Origin: Bin80 sp965208025
Lineage (GTDB): Bacteria > Bacteroidota > Rhodothermia > Rhodothermales > Bin80
Direction: 5' to 3'
Assembly: GCA_965208025.1 (NCBI GenBank)
Contig: OZ242302.1
Location: 1,240,001-1,304,000 of the forward strand
Length of the DNA stretch: 64,000 bases
Below the pieces are notes generated by a model. That model saw nothing but the letters and a program-made list of their open reading frames with translations. It did not search any database and was not told the DNA's origin. This document shows, piece after piece, positions 1 to 9,587 of this stretch (the stretch's first letter is position 1; every line of letters begins with the position of its first letter). The translations under genes were made by a program, and so were the position numbers.

Positions 1-256
1 GTACCCAAAAAAAGCTATCAATTTGGGGATTCAAGGTAGGCTCACACTCACCTTCACCGTGAATCAGGATGGCACAACGAGTGATATCGTAGTTTCTAAA
101 CCCTTGCATTCATTACTAGACTCTGCCGCCGTACAAGCTCTGCGGAGAACCCGATTTATACCTGGGCAGCACCTTGGAGAATTTGCAAGGATTCGAATGC
201 GTCTTCCAGTTCGTTTTGAACTTGTTCATTCTGCGGACTCATTAACTGCGGAATAG
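1..256 (+). CDS. TonB C-terminal domain protein (5' partial)
   Basis: Only the C-terminal end is in the window; the frame is open back to base 2 (YPKKAIN before the TTG at 23), so the start lies outside. The visible 84 residues match the TonB C-terminal fold: a YPxxA-like entry, GIQGRLTLTFTVNQDG, then SAAVQALRRTRFIPG and a closing beta-strand. In TonB and TonB-like proteins this domain contacts the TonB box of outer-membrane transporters in the periplasm; similar domains also occur in periplasmic energy-transduction proteins of Bacteroidota. Which kind this is cannot be told without the N-terminus. Confidence 0.75.
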   Translation, partial: YPKKAINLGIQGRLTLTFTVNQDGTTSDIVVSKPLHSLLDSAAVQALRRTRFIPGQHLGEFARIRMRLPVRFELVHSADSLTAE

Positions 257-345
257 TTATCGCCGGAATAAGCTTCGAAGTAGCGCACGCATGAATCCCC
301 TAAGCATCCCTTTGATCAAACGCCCAAATGCAGATCCAAGTGACA

Positions 346-1905
346 TCAGACGGGAGGATAAGTATACGATGCCCCTAAGCCCAAAGGGATTCCCAAGATC
401 CAGTACAGAATAAGAAATGCAGTCCACGCGATAATAAACGTGATTGAATACGGAATCATGATAGAAGTCAATGTCCCGATTCCAGTTTGCTTAAAATACT
501 TCTGACAGTACACAACCACCAAAGGGAAGTAGGGCATCAGAGGAGTAATGATGTTGGATGACGAATCGCCGACACGATAAGCCGCTTGAGTTAAATCTGG
601 CGAGATCCCCACTTGCATCAACATTGGGACAAAGATTGGAGCTAAGAGAGCCCATTTTGCAGATGCGGAGCCCACAAAGATGTTCACAAATGCAGACAGA
701 AAAATAATCCCAACAATCGTCACCGAACCAGGTAATGCCAAGGTCTGAAGTACAGACGCTCCCTGGAGAGCTAACAAGGCTCCGATATTTGATGAACCAA
801 ATGCGTGGACAAATAGTGCGCAAAAGAACGCCATCACAATGTAATAGGCCATCCCCGTCATAGCCTTCGTCATTGCATCCACCATATCCTTTGAAGACCG
901 AAATACCCCTGCAACATATCCATAGATCACTCCCGGAATCAAAAAGAGAAGAAAGATGAGTGGGACGATGGATTGCATGATCGGGGCCTGAAACGAATTC
1001 AATGATCCATTTGAATCCCTGAAAGGAGAATCAGCAGGAATCAAGGTTAGGATCAAGATTACAATTCCAAGTAACATTACGGCAGTGGCCCACCAGAATG
1101 CGCTTGACTCTTTCCGGCTGATCGTATCCATCCCCTCAGAACTCTTGACATCCTTATCCAACAGTGTATTCTTACGCAGCCGCGGCTCTACCAAACGATC
1201 TGTAATGTACCATCCCAAAATAATAATCAGTCCACTGGATGCGAACGTGAAGAAATAATTGCACAGCGGATTGACCAGTATACCTGAATCAAGAATCTGT
1301 GCAGCAGGCTGGGTGAACCCCTGTAAAAGAGGATCAAGCGCAGAGGGAAGCGGATTCGCACTGAATCCCCCCGATACCCCAGCAAATGCGGCAGCAATCC
1401 CGGCCAGAGGGTGTCGACCCGCCGCATGAAAAATGACACCGCCCAAGGGAATCACCAGGACATACCCCGCATCCACCGCACTGTGACTCAATAGCCCTAC
1501 CAGAATTACAACAGGTGTCAATAGCCGTACAGATGTTTTTGACAGGAGAAGCTTAATCCCCGTATTGAAGTACCCCGCCTCATCGGCAACTCCAACCCCA
1601 AGCATTGCGACCAAGACTACCCCCAACGGGGCAAACCCTGTAAAGATCGAGACCATCTGACTCATGAATGCAGTGATCGCGCTGCCTGTCAGAAGATTAT
1701 TGATTACAAGCGGAGCTTGTGTTCGCGGATCAATCACCGATGAGAAAGAAACGGTGGATAAGAGTGCACTTAGAATCCAGACCACGATCAGTAAGAAGAG
1801 AAAGAGCATGGAAGGATCGGGTAACTTATTCCCAACAACTTCAATGCCCCGAAGACAGCGGTCTACAAATCCTGTGGTCAACTCAGTATTTTTCTGTTGA
1901 TTCAT
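346..1905 (-). CDS. AbgT-family transporter
   Basis: The 519-residue protein has about 11-13 hydrophobic segments and the usual length of the AbgT family (p-aminobenzoyl-glutamate importer AbgT and the MtrF/YdaH drug-efflux relatives). Family-like features include the soluble N-terminal stretch FVDRCLRGIEVVGNKLPDP before the first membrane helix, a hairpin-like SHSAVDAGYVLVIPLGG segment, and the late GDSSSNIITPLMPYFP motif that forms part of the substrate and sodium site in known structures. It acts in the inner membrane. The substrate (aminobenzoyl-glutamate, dipeptides or sulfonamides) cannot be decided from sequence. The ATG at 1905 is the natural start. The gene is monocistronic; no partner enzyme such as AbgA/AbgB is adjacent. 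Confidence 0.88.
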   Translation of the reverse strand: MNQQKNTELTTGFVDRCLRGIEVVGNKLPDPSMLFLFLLIVVWILSALLSTVSFSSVIDPRTQAPLVINNLLTGSAITAFMSQMVSIFTGFAPLGVVLVAMLGVGVADEAGYFNTGIKLLLSKTSVRLLTPVVILVGLLSHSAVDAGYVLVIPLGGVIFHAAGRHPLAGIAAAFAGVSGGFSANPLPSALDPLLQGFTQPAAQILDSGILVNPLCNYFFTFASSGLIIILGWYITDRLVEPRLRKNTLLDKDVKSSEGMDTISRKESSAFWWATAVMLLGIVILILTLIPADSPFRDSNGSLNSFQAPIMQSIVPLIFLLFLIPGVIYGYVAGVFRSSKDMVDAMTKAMTGMAYYIVMAFFCALFVHAFGSSNIGALLALQGASVLQTLALPGSVTIVGIIFLSAFVNIFVGSASAKWALLAPIFVPMLMQVGISPDLTQAAYRVGDSSSNIITPLMPYFPLVVVYCQKYFKQTGIGTLTSIMIPYSITFIIAWTAFLILYWILGIPLGLGASYTYPPV

Positions 1906-2282
1906 GAATCAATAAGAGTAATATAATGATCTTGGTAACCGCAGCCCATTCATCAGAAGATGGTCACATGGAATCAAAGAAAAAACCCGCGTAGATTGGA
2001 TGATTGAGTGATAGGATATTGAAAAGAAACAGGTCAGTATCAATCATGAAGCTCCGACAATCAGAATATCCGTCTATAAACTACGGTAAATTCATCATAT
2101 CTCACCAGTGCAGAATAAATGACCACTCATCTGGAAGCATTTACCAGCCTAAAAAACCGTACAGCATCAAAATACCCCCTAATAAGATGGAATCAATCAA
2201 TAGATCGTGGACCCACACTTCCAAATATATGGACTATCGGACTACGGTCGCAATGATGATCCGATTGGTTCCTAAAATTATT

Positions 2283-2323
2283 GATCTCGCAGAGTTGGAT
2301 CTCTAATGATGATCAAGTTAGGT
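2283..2323 (+). repeat. 41-bp direct repeat, copy 1
   Basis: Begins GATCTCGCAGAGTTGGATCT and ends GATCAAGTTAGGT. An identical copy starts 73 bp downstream. The intervening 32 bp are unique. The unit is not palindromic and no coding frame explains it. Confidence 0.9.
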
Positions 2324-2355
2324 GCCGATCTTACTTCGTTCTCGGTCATGGCTCG

Positions 2356-2396
2356 GATCTCGCAGAGTTGGATCTCTAATGATGATCAAGTTAGGT
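2356..2396 (+). repeat. 41-bp direct repeat, copy 2
   Basis: Identical over 41 bases to the copy at 2283-2323. Two copies are too few and the spacing too irregular for a CRISPR; a local duplication or a remnant of mobile-element ends is more likely. Confidence 0.9.
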
Positions 2397-2604
2397 CGGG
2401 AACTGCACGGGATTGGGGCAGGATGCTTTACAAATTACGTTTATGCGGGGGCGCAGGAAACTGAACTCGCAGACAATTCGAGACCTTTCCTCGAGATTCT
2501 CCGAGTCAAAAGAATTTCGGGGAGCGGATCTGGGGCATTCCCATGTCAAGCAACTGCTCTGTTTTCAATCTATTCAGGGTAGCATTCCAGAATGGTATTC
2601 TTCG

Positions 2605-4224
2605 CTAAAAGTCCTGAATCAAAGGCCAACGCAATTGCTCAAAATTTCTAAAAAAACGCTCCCATGCCTTATACACTGACGGGGAAATCCCTGTGTCTAA
2701 ATAACCATCCCGTTCAGTAGGTTGAGCGCCAGTCAGCAGGAGATGTTCTCTGAATGTATTCATGAGCAAACGTGACTTTTTCGCTCCATTTGGGGTCATA
2801 TCAGAACAGTTCTCCCCATCCTGTACCTGTTGTAGATTGTCATCGGTTTCGGTCTCCCACCGCGGAGGTGCGCGATGATTGAGTTCACGAGCAATATGCA
2901 TAAATTGATACGACACCAAGTAGAGCAGAATTCGAACTGTATTCTTCTTCATGAGAAACGCCAAGTCTTTTCTCCGTTCGCCTGCCTTGCATTCCGCATC
3001 ATCCACAGGGGATGTAGAGTTCTCTGATCCAGTGTGAGATTCAAACGAACGGGATAATTCGCAGGCTTCTCTGATATCCGCTTGATACCTCTTGGCATTT
3101 CCGCGCTGACTGTATAAACTAGCCAAGTCCTCTCCACTATACAGATCTTTGGATAGATTCGTAATCAAAAAATAATAATCGTTAAAAAACTCTCCTGCAC
3201 GGGGTTTGACGACCAAAATCACACGGCGTGCACATTTCCATGACGACGCTTGATACTCCAATTCTATAGCTGTTAATTTCTCGTACAAGCGTGCACCCAG
3301 GTGTGGTTCCGCCAGTTGTTCCAGCGCTGGATTCGTGCGCAGATACATTAGATAATTTAGGTCTTCTTCCTCCAACTGATTATAGTCTGCTCCAGCGTCA
3401 AAGACCCTATCCATACGAACAGTCACATGATCGGCTACGTAATCACGTATCGCTTTCCCGACGGAAATTATGAAATTCTCGTAATCGGTCGGACTGCCAT
3501 TGGTCACTGGATAGAAGCCGCATCCAAGTACATCCCCCGTCTCTGCGCACAATGCATAGATGGGGAAATAAATCCTGCCTTTAAAGTACAGGTTAAACTC
3601 ACTTACCGATTGCTTACCTGATGGGTGTAGCGGCATGATGTCTATGATAACATCGGAGCGAGGCCTGCCCCCGTTGCGAATCATCATATGTTCAATCCCA
3701 AGACATAGAACCGCGGATTGGATGACTGTATGATTATTCTTTGTGCTAAGGTGATTTAGCAAGTCAGACAAAGTTGTCATTGAGATTTTCAGACGCTCCG
3801 AGCGAGAGGTTGCATCGTTCTGATCAGGTACGAATGACACATTAAATGGTGGATCCGTTCCAATCTGCTCTGGACTTGGACAATTGTCTCCTTGGATGAG
3901 CCTTAGAATCCACCAAAAAACCAACTCATTCACAGAATGAGAGAAGTGTAAATCTTCTCCCAGATCATCTAGCCGATTATTCAAAGAATTAAGGAATCCC
4001 GTCGTCGCAATCAAATTGGGCATGATCGATGTGCCCCTGTCCAAGATCGAAGGTATGTTATCTCCCACGGCGATCCGTATCTCATCGTTGAAAATATCTG
4101 GATAAAGATACTCTTGTGTATGAGACATAACTTTATGAAATATTTGTATTCGTACAAAGACCTGAATGTCAGAGCCTTTTACTCTCAAACGCCTCATTAG
4201 ACTTGCTACACTCTGGTCTATCAT
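2605..4224 (-). CDS. IS1380-like DDE transposase, possibly inactive
   Basis: The 539-residue protein has the layout of IS1380/DDE_Tnp_1 transposases. The first acidic motif is in VIIDIMPLHPSGKQ, the second in VRMDRVFDAGADY, followed by the FLITNL beta-strand and the Y-x-x-R-G signature in LYSQRGNAKRYQAD. In family members this last motif normally reads RG-x-x-E, and the Glu is the third catalytic acid; here a Lys occupies that place. The helix after it, LLYLVSYQFMHIAREL, fits the family. Length is larger than the usual 430-470 residues. No clear terminal inverted repeats were found on either side, so this may be an old, immobile copy. Start is the ATG at 4224. Confidence 0.7.
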   Translation of the reverse strand: MIDQSVASLMRRLRVKGSDIQVFVRIQIFHKVMSHTQEYLYPDIFNDEIRIAVGDNIPSILDRGTSIMPNLIATTGFLNSLNNRLDDLGEDLHFSHSVNELVFWWILRLIQGDNCPSPEQIGTDPPFNVSFVPDQNDATSRSERLKISMTTLSDLLNHLSTKNNHTVIQSAVLCLGIEHMMIRNGGRPRSDVIIDIMPLHPSGKQSVSEFNLYFKGRIYFPIYALCAETGDVLGCGFYPVTNGSPTDYENFIISVGKAIRDYVADHVTVRMDRVFDAGADYNQLEEEDLNYLMYLRTNPALEQLAEPHLGARLYEKLTAIELEYQASSWKCARRVILVVKPRAGEFFNDYYFLITNLSKDLYSGEDLASLYSQRGNAKRYQADIREACELSRSFESHTGSENSTSPVDDAECKAGERRKDLAFLMKKNTVRILLYLVSYQFMHIARELNHRAPPRWETETDDNLQQVQDGENCSDMTPNGAKKSRLLMNTFREHLLLTGAQPTERDGYLDTGISPSVYKAWERFFRNFEQLRWPLIQDF

Positions 4225-4841
4225 GGATACTCTTCCCCAAAGTTAGAGTGTCAATTGTGATAGGGATTGAAATCTATCAACTACTCGCATCATTCCCAAA
4301 ACGCCGAGAATTGGAGGAATCTACAGGAATGGCTGAGTGCTAACTCTTAGGGACGATAGCTACTCCCGACAGGTCAATTGTGATGCACTGCTAAACATGA
4401 CGGAATCAGCAAATCATCTACCATAATTGAAAAGGACAGTGAAGGTACCACTCTATAAGTTCATGGGATCAGATTAGAAAATTTGTTAGACACCTTGACA
4501 AAATGAAGAGAACTTGTGATCCATTTATCATAGACTATCTCCAGCCAGAATAAGACTGAATTCAATTTGACTGAATTCAGCAACCTAACAAATGATTTGG
4601 AGAGTTGGGTGATTGATGCTGTTTATGTCTTAAACTAAGTTTCAGTGGGAACCCATCCAGAGGATGATGCAGGTATTATTTTGAGTAGTCAAAGTTACTC
4701 TTCAGGAGAATCTCTAAATTGATGATTGCTGGTATATAGATCACAAGATTGATATTCAAATCATTGTATTTCAGAAGTATCACATCCTCCATCAACATTT
4801 TATAACATTGTCGGTTTGAATTTTTATATCCTCGCGGATTA
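4225..4841. other. Intergenic region, no gene seen
   Basis: About 617 AT-rich bases between the transposase start and the ATPase pseudogene. It holds two copies of GTCAATTGTGAT (4250-4261 and 4373-4384) and a tandem GACTGAATTCA pair (4554-4564, 4569-4579). No protein, RNA gene or convincing promoter was recognised. Confidence 0.4.
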
Positions 4842-5972
4842 ATGCCAGAATCTAAACGCTCTTCCCCCGCACCACTCACCGCAGCGATTGACCGTGGACA
4901 TTCTCCGTATTTTCGTAGCCGAAAGCAGATTCTTCGTAATTTCAGTGAACTTCTTGGTCGCGCAAGACGATCTGTTTCTGGCACAACTTTCCTGATTCAA
5001 GGTGCACCGGGTGCAGGCAAAACAGCCCTTCTTCATGAATGTATCAGCCTATCTAAAAACAAAAAGTGGAAGGCAGTGAAGATTCATCCATATGCTCTCT
5101 GGAATTCAGACGCACTCATGGAGGTGCTTGGTCGGGGGAGAGAATATGTGATTCAAGAACGGACTGGAACAATTCATGTCTCGACTCTGAAGGGAGAGTA
5201 CAAATCTGCTCCTTTTTAAACTAGCCCATTAGATCTCCTTCGTGAAGAAAGGGATTCGCTGCTCCTCTATATGGATGAGACACAGAGATTGACGAATCTT
5301 AAAAATCACTCCGTGGATAAGATCGAAATTGCAACCACTGTTCTTGAACGCATACATAACGGTGACTTAGGAAATCCTACCATACTGGTGGCCGCGGGCT
5401 TAGGCGGGTTGGCTGATACATTTAGTTCGTTGGGAATTTCAAGGTATGCAAAAATTTGTTATGTAGAATTGGACGCTCTGAGCAAAAAAGCTGAACGGGC
5501 AGTCATTCAGGACTGGCTCAAAATTGATGGCCAAGCACATGGAGACCCTACCGAGTGGATTGATGCGATTACGATGGAGACCCATGGCTGGCCACAACAT
5601 ATCGTGTCTTATGCTGAACCTGCAACTAAGCAGCTAAATTTAGATCATGGAGTCATGACAGTAGAGGGTTTACAAGTGGTCATGAAAGAAGGGCGAGAGG
5701 AACGTGAAGTATATTATGAGGGACGGGGTTATGAATTTGACGAAGAAGAGCGTCAATCTATAACAAGATCAATTTCAAGGCTACCTTTGGGAGCAAGTGC
5801 TACTAAGGAGACCATTATGTCTGTCCTCACCCAGGATTACCGACGTACGGATGCGGAGAAACTGTTTCGGCGGGCTCTGAGCAAAGGCTTACTTGACCGC
5901 CGTGAAGAAAGATATGCAGTTCCCATTCCGCCCATGCATAACTGGCTTGTGACCAATTATGCCCGTGATTAG
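4842..5972 (+). pseudogene. AAA-type ATPase interrupted by an in-frame TAA
   Basis: A single 377-codon reading frame is broken by one TAA at 5217-5219; both sides are in the same phase, so this is a nonsense change, not a frameshift. The upstream part (4842-5216) carries the Walker A motif GAPGAGKT near residue 50. The downstream part reads LLLYMDETQRL, a Walker B motif that begins before the next ATG at 5271, and then ILVAAGLGG as a sensor-1-like strand. The C-terminal half, with THGWPQHI and a winged-helix-like end, recalls Orc1/Cdc6-like ATPases of mobile elements. Because Walker A and Walker B lie on opposite sides of the stop, neither fragment alone should be an ATPase. The native partner or target is unknown. 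A sequencing error is the main alternative. Confidence 0.75.
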
Positions 5973-6396
5973 AGTTGAAGTTGCCCCAAAAGCTCCATTA
6001 ATCTGAAAAAAGGACATGATCTTTCAGGTCAGTAGGTGGATGGGTTTTTACTATAAATGTCGTGGATCATGGCGGATTGGGGCTAATTTTCCCGCCATAC
6101 ACATCTGTGTGTATTTTATCGGTTCTATCTGCAAAGTTCGTGCATAACCAAGATATAATTGCATTCTCAATTCATATCTTTGGGCATATATCTATTGGTA
6201 GCCACTGAATTCATGAGTGCTATTCATACAATCGATACGATTCTGATCTCCGCTAAAATTGTATCTCTCTCAATACTATGGGCTTATAGTTTCTGGTAGC
6301 CCCTCCTGCCTGAACGAAAAAGTCAGTTTGATAAATCCACTCTGTTCTCTAATCCCCTCTCTGGAATCTCGTACTTGGATCATTCATCTACCAGCC
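5973..6396. other. Intergenic region with a hairpin
   Basis: A 424-bp gap between the ATPase pseudogene and the aminotransferase. It holds a stem of ATGGCGG (6069-6075) with CCGCCAT (6092-6098) around a 16-base loop, followed by ACACATCTGTGTGT. No T-tract follows, so it is a weak terminator candidate at best. An open frame reaches upstream of the aminotransferase ATG but lacks protein-like composition. Confidence 0.4.
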
Positions 6397-7656
6397 ATGA
6401 GCCAATCCACAGCAACAACTGAAGAGATACGTAAATTTTTTCCTGCGCTACAACGGGTGCACAGGGGAAATCCTGTAGCCTATTTTGATGGTCCAGGGGG
6501 TACGCAAGTGCCCACAGTTGTGACCGATGCCATGGTAGACTACCTGCTCCACCATAATGCCAATACCCACTGGGCTTATCCCACAAGTATTGAAACGGAT
6601 GAGATCATTGAGCATGCCCGAAAAGTGTTTGCCCAGTTTCTCAACTGCCAAGTAAATGAAATTGTATTCGGTCAGAATATGACCACACTCACGTTTCATA
6701 TCGCACGATCCCTCGGACGCAGATGGCAGAACGGAGACGAAATCATTGTCACTGATCTTGATCACCACGCAAACATTGATCCGTGGAAGGATCTTGCTCA
6801 GCATCATGACTTGGTTGTACGCTCCGCCAGTTTTGATCCTGAAACTGGACAACTGAATCTGGATCATCTCAAAAACCTGATCACCTCTAAGACTCGGTTG
6901 ATCGCCGTGGGTGGTGCCTCCAATGCGCTTGGTACTGTGAATGAAATAAAGACAATTACTCAACTTGCCCGTGAATGTGGATGCATTTCCTATGTAGACG
7001 GGGTTCACTATACTCCACATCTCCTGTGTGATGTGCAAAATTTGGGCTGTGACTTCTTTACATGCTCACCATACAAGTTCTACGGCCCACACGCAGGCAT
7101 ACTCTATGGACGTCACGAGCTCCTTGAAGATTTGGATATTCCCCGTTTGGCCCCAGCAGGATCCAGAGCTCCAGAGCGTATAGAGACGGGTACACTCAGT
7201 CATGAAGCCATCGCTGGAGCGGCGGCAGCAGTTGAATTTCTTGCCTCCCTAACTCCGAATAAATCAAGACATTCTGCACTTGAATCCACCTATCGGATAC
7301 TTCATAAGCGTGGACATCAACTCTTTCAACATCTCTGGCAGGAACTGAATCACATCACAGGAATCAAGTGTTACGGGCCTTCACCATCTGAGGCTAGAAC
7401 GCCAACCGTGAGCTTTACAGCAGAGGGATTCACCTCCAGGGAAGTATGTAGCCTTTTTAGTGATCAAGGACTTTTTCTTTCGCATGGAGACTTCTATGCT
7501 TCCACGACCGTCGCAAAACTGGGGGTTGAAGGGCTCATTCGTGCTGGAATCGCCTGCTATACAACCCATGAGGAAATCAACCGACTGATCACTGGTGTAC
7601 AACAATTATTCAGTCCTCCAATTACCCACCCCGCAGTAACGAGAAAAATCCAGTAA
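6397..7656 (+). CDS. Cysteine desulfurase-like class V aminotransferase
   Basis: A PLP-dependent fold-type I enzyme of 419 residues, close to the cysteine desulfurase-like 'VC1184' subfamily. Seen in order: a substrate-side loop AYFDGPGGTQVP, the TxHWAYPTS segment, the DLDHHANIDPW motif, SYVDGVHYTPHLLCDVQ (cofactor-binding Asp and following region) and the Schiff-base lysine in SPYKFYGPHAGILYG. The frame extends upstream to 6259, but homology begins at the ATG at 6397 (MSQSTATTEEIRKFFP), which was therefore chosen. Members of this subfamily lack proven substrates, so sulfur transfer is only inferred. Its last 35 bases overlap the convergent protease gene. Confidence 0.88.
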   Translation: MSQSTATTEEIRKFFPALQRVHRGNPVAYFDGPGGTQVPTVVTDAMVDYLLHHNANTHWAYPTSIETDEIIEHARKVFAQFLNCQVNEIVFGQNMTTLTFHIARSLGRRWQNGDEIIVTDLDHHANIDPWKDLAQHHDLVVRSASFDPETGQLNLDHLKNLITSKTRLIAVGGASNALGTVNEIKTITQLARECGCISYVDGVHYTPHLLCDVQNLGCDFFTCSPYKFYGPHAGILYGRHELLEDLDIPRLAPAGSRAPERIETGTLSHEAIAGAAAAVEFLASLTPNKSRHSALESTYRILHKRGHQLFQHLWQELNHITGIKCYGPSPSEARTPTVSFTAEGFTSREVCSLFSDQGLFLSHGDFYASTTVAKLGVEGLIRAGIACYTTHEEINRLITGVQQLFSPPITHPAVTRKIQ

Positions 7657-8410
7657 CGACCATCACATCATAGATCGCATGTGTCCAAGCCACAATGGCA
7701 AATCCTCGGATCAAAAATACCACATTAAACACTAAACCAAAAATGGTCCGATAAAGAAATACATCTATTGCCCACGGATCTCCCATAGCTCCAATGTGGT
7801 GCACAAAACTGAAACTCAGTGCCCCAATCACCGCCGCCACAATGTACATGAGCTTCGTTTGGCCGATGAAAATTTTCTTCAAAATCCAAAATAGTCCCCC
7901 TACAAGGATTACTCGGAATAATAACTCTTCATAGATTCCAGCTCCCAAAGAAAGTACCAAATTCATTGCTAACCCGAGCCCCTCCCCATCCTGCACGATC
8001 ATCAGCGGGGAGAGCATCAGTGCAGTGAGTCCGGATACAAAAAAGGCAAGTAGTACCGCATATACAGAACTTTCAAGGAGGATCAATCCTGGATACCGCA
8101 AACTGAAAGCAACCTTTTTTTTTCGTTCCCAAACGACAATAGCAATCCCTACGATTAGAGTGACTCCTAAAACGAGTAGTTCATGGGTAAGTCCAAAGGT
8201 AGAAAAAAGACTTTTGAGTACACTTTCTGATGAGATACGAATGATCTCAGACCGATTACTGTTTACCCACACGATTCCCACTTCGTAGAGAATCAGAAGT
8301 GGCAGCGCCATCAAAAAACCCCAGGTTGCTGTTCGGGTAGCTTGAAAATAACTTTGTAACTCGTTGGTGCGATCAGAATCTGATGAGGATTGGAACGTTA
8401 CATCAGTCAT
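7622..8410 (-). CDS. CPBP-family intramembrane metalloprotease
   Basis: A 262-residue membrane protein with about six to seven hydrophobic helices. The CPBP (CaaX protease/bacteriocin-processing, ABI) motifs are present: EELLFR in one helix (the EExxxR motif) and SFVHHIGAM in a later one, which supply the Glu and His ligands of the active site. Bacterial members are poorly characterised; some process peptides or confer bacteriocin immunity. The gene follows a small TPR gene with an 8-base overlap and is probably co-translated with it. A run of nine A residues in the coding strand (8115-8123) encodes the ERKKK turn. Confidence 0.85.
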   Translation of the reverse strand: MTDVTFQSSSDSDRTNELQSYFQATRTATWGFLMALPLLILYEVGIVWVNSNRSEIIRISSESVLKSLFSTFGLTHELLVLGVTLIVGIAIVVWERKKKVAFSLRYPGLILLESSVYAVLLAFFVSGLTALMLSPLMIVQDGEGLGLAMNLVLSLGAGIYEELLFRVILVGGLFWILKKIFIGQTKLMYIVAAVIGALSFSFVHHIGAMGDPWAIDVFLYRTIFGLVFNVVFLIRGFAIVAWTHAIYDVMVVTGFFSLLRGG

Positions 8411-8717
8411 CTTTCAATTCCATCAATGCCTGTTGTAGTTCAGCGCGGTCTTTTGTTTCTTGTAATTGACTGCAAATCTGAATCCCACTCCTGTATGCCT
8501 GTGCGGCGTCCTCTGTGCGTCCCAATTCCCGATAAACCTTTCCTAAATGGTAGTATACCCCCGTATATTTTGGAGTAGATGACCGCAGGGCTTCGTACCA
8601 CCGAAGTGCATCATGGAACATGCCTTTCTTGTGGTATTCAAATCCAAGGGCAAATAAAGTGAAGGTGTCGGTTGGATCATTTTCGTGAAGTTGTAGCAAC
8701 AGTTCAATCCGATCCAT
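8403..8717 (-). CDS. Small TPR-repeat protein
   Basis: A 104-residue protein made almost entirely of two to three tetratricopeptide repeats: TFTLFALGFEYHKKGMFHDALRWYE and YTGVYYHLGKVYRELGRTEDAAQAY show the W/L-G-Y-A pattern. There is no signal peptide, so it is cytoplasmic and likely a protein-protein adaptor. Its end overlaps the protease start by 8 bases, indicating one operon. The exact partner is unknown. Confidence 0.8.
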   Translation of the reverse strand: MDRIELLLQLHENDPTDTFTLFALGFEYHKKGMFHDALRWYEALRSSTPKYTGVYYHLGKVYRELGRTEDAAQAYRSGIQICSQLQETKDRAELQQALMELKDD

Positions 8718-8783
8718 TGGATTTGAGGACGTCAGAAAATCAAATACGCATGGTGAGACACCAATACTCGGGAAAGCAATTCG

Positions 8784-9587
8784 TTACCAACCTCCCCCAG
8801 CACCCCCACCGCCAAAACCTCCTCCACCAAAGCCGCCACCAAAACCTCCACCGAAGCCACCCCCTCCAAAGCCACCGCCGAAACCTCCACCCCCATGTCC
8901 ACTGACATTCCCAAGCAAGAACATTAGAGGAATGATTCCATCGTCATTACATCTTCTCCCTGAACCCCCTCTCCTGCCACGGCAACGAGCGTTCGAAAAG
9001 ATTACGAATACCACAACCATGAGGAACAAGATGATTCCCCCAAGATCACCCGTTCTCTCTGCGGAGCGACTCGTAGGCAAGGATTCAGCAGTGTACTCGC
9101 CAGCTGCTGCGATCATGATTGCATCAACAGCGCGAGCTAAACCAGAGTAATATCTATTTTCACGAAAGTCTGGGAGAATTATCTCACGTACGATTCGGCC
9201 TGCTAGCGCGTCGGGAATTGCTCCTTCCAAGCCGTACCCCACAGCAATAAAGACGGAGCGATCACGTTTATCCGTATTGACAACAATTAACACTCCGTTG
9301 TCATTGTCCGCCTGACCTACGCCAAGAGATTGTCCAAGCTCCGTTGCATACTCGGCAATATCCTGCCCATCAATGGACTGGACGGTGCGGATGGCAATCT
9401 GATTAGAAGTACTGTCCGCATACATTTGGAGCGTCAGCGAGAGCCTCTGCTCCTCCTGAGCAGTCAAAATCCCCGCATCATCAACGATAATTTGCTGGCT
9501 CTGAGATTGAGCCTGATCGGGTGCAAGCACAGGATATAGGAGTGCATGCACGACAAATATTCGAAGAAGAAGATTTCTATGATTCAA
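8784..9587 (-). CDS. TPM-domain (YgcG-type) membrane protein
   Basis: The 267-residue protein has a signal peptide, a TPM domain (from about residue 35: IIVDDAGILTAQEEQRLS, later GVLIVVNTDKRDRSVFIAVGYGLEGAIPD), a transmembrane segment (GGIILFLMVVVFVIF) and a long C-terminal tail of GGGFGG repeats. TPM domains occur in exported proteins such as YgcG and in a plant photosystem II repair factor with phosphatase activity; the bacterial function is unsettled. It overlaps lemA by 11 bases, and LemA with TPM proteins is a common pair. The start is the TTG at 9587, inside lemA, needed to include the signal peptide. Confidence 0.85.
   Translation of the reverse strand: MNHRNLLLRIFVVHALLYPVLAPDQAQSQSQQIIVDDAGILTAQEEQRLSLTLQMYADSTSNQIAIRTVQSIDGQDIAEYATELGQSLGVGQADNDNGVLIVVNTDKRDRSVFIAVGYGLEGAIPDALAGRIVREIILPDFRENRYYSGLARAVDAIMIAAAGEYTAESLPTSRSAERTGDLGGIILFLMVVVFVIFSNARCRGRRGGSGRRCNDDGIIPLMFLLGNVSGHGGGGFGGGFGGGGFGGGFGGGFGGGGFGGGGAGGGW

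Larger units (their letters stand above)
1906..2604. other. Intergenic region with a 41-bp direct repeat
   Basis: About 700 bp between the AbgT transporter (whose promoter must lie at its left edge) and the IS1380-like transposase. Short open frames on the plus strand have no recognisable domain and low-complexity composition, so none is called. The only clear structure is the direct repeat listed separately. The neighbouring transposase suggests this is insertion-element scar sequence. Confidence 0.5.

Noticed and set aside
2004..2679. Plus-strand open frames between the AbgT gene and the IS1380-like transposase
   Set aside because: No domain, overlapping frames, and they span the 41-bp direct repeat; not supported as genes.
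5217..5219. TAA in the AAA ATPase considered as programmed readthrough or recoding
   Set aside because: No recoding signal is visible and stop codons are used normally in the rest of the window; a nonsense mutation is simpler.
8115..8123. Nine-A coding run in the CPBP protease considered as a second phase-variation tract
   Set aside because: It encodes a natural Lys stretch at a membrane boundary, is not near the start, and A-runs are common in such codons.
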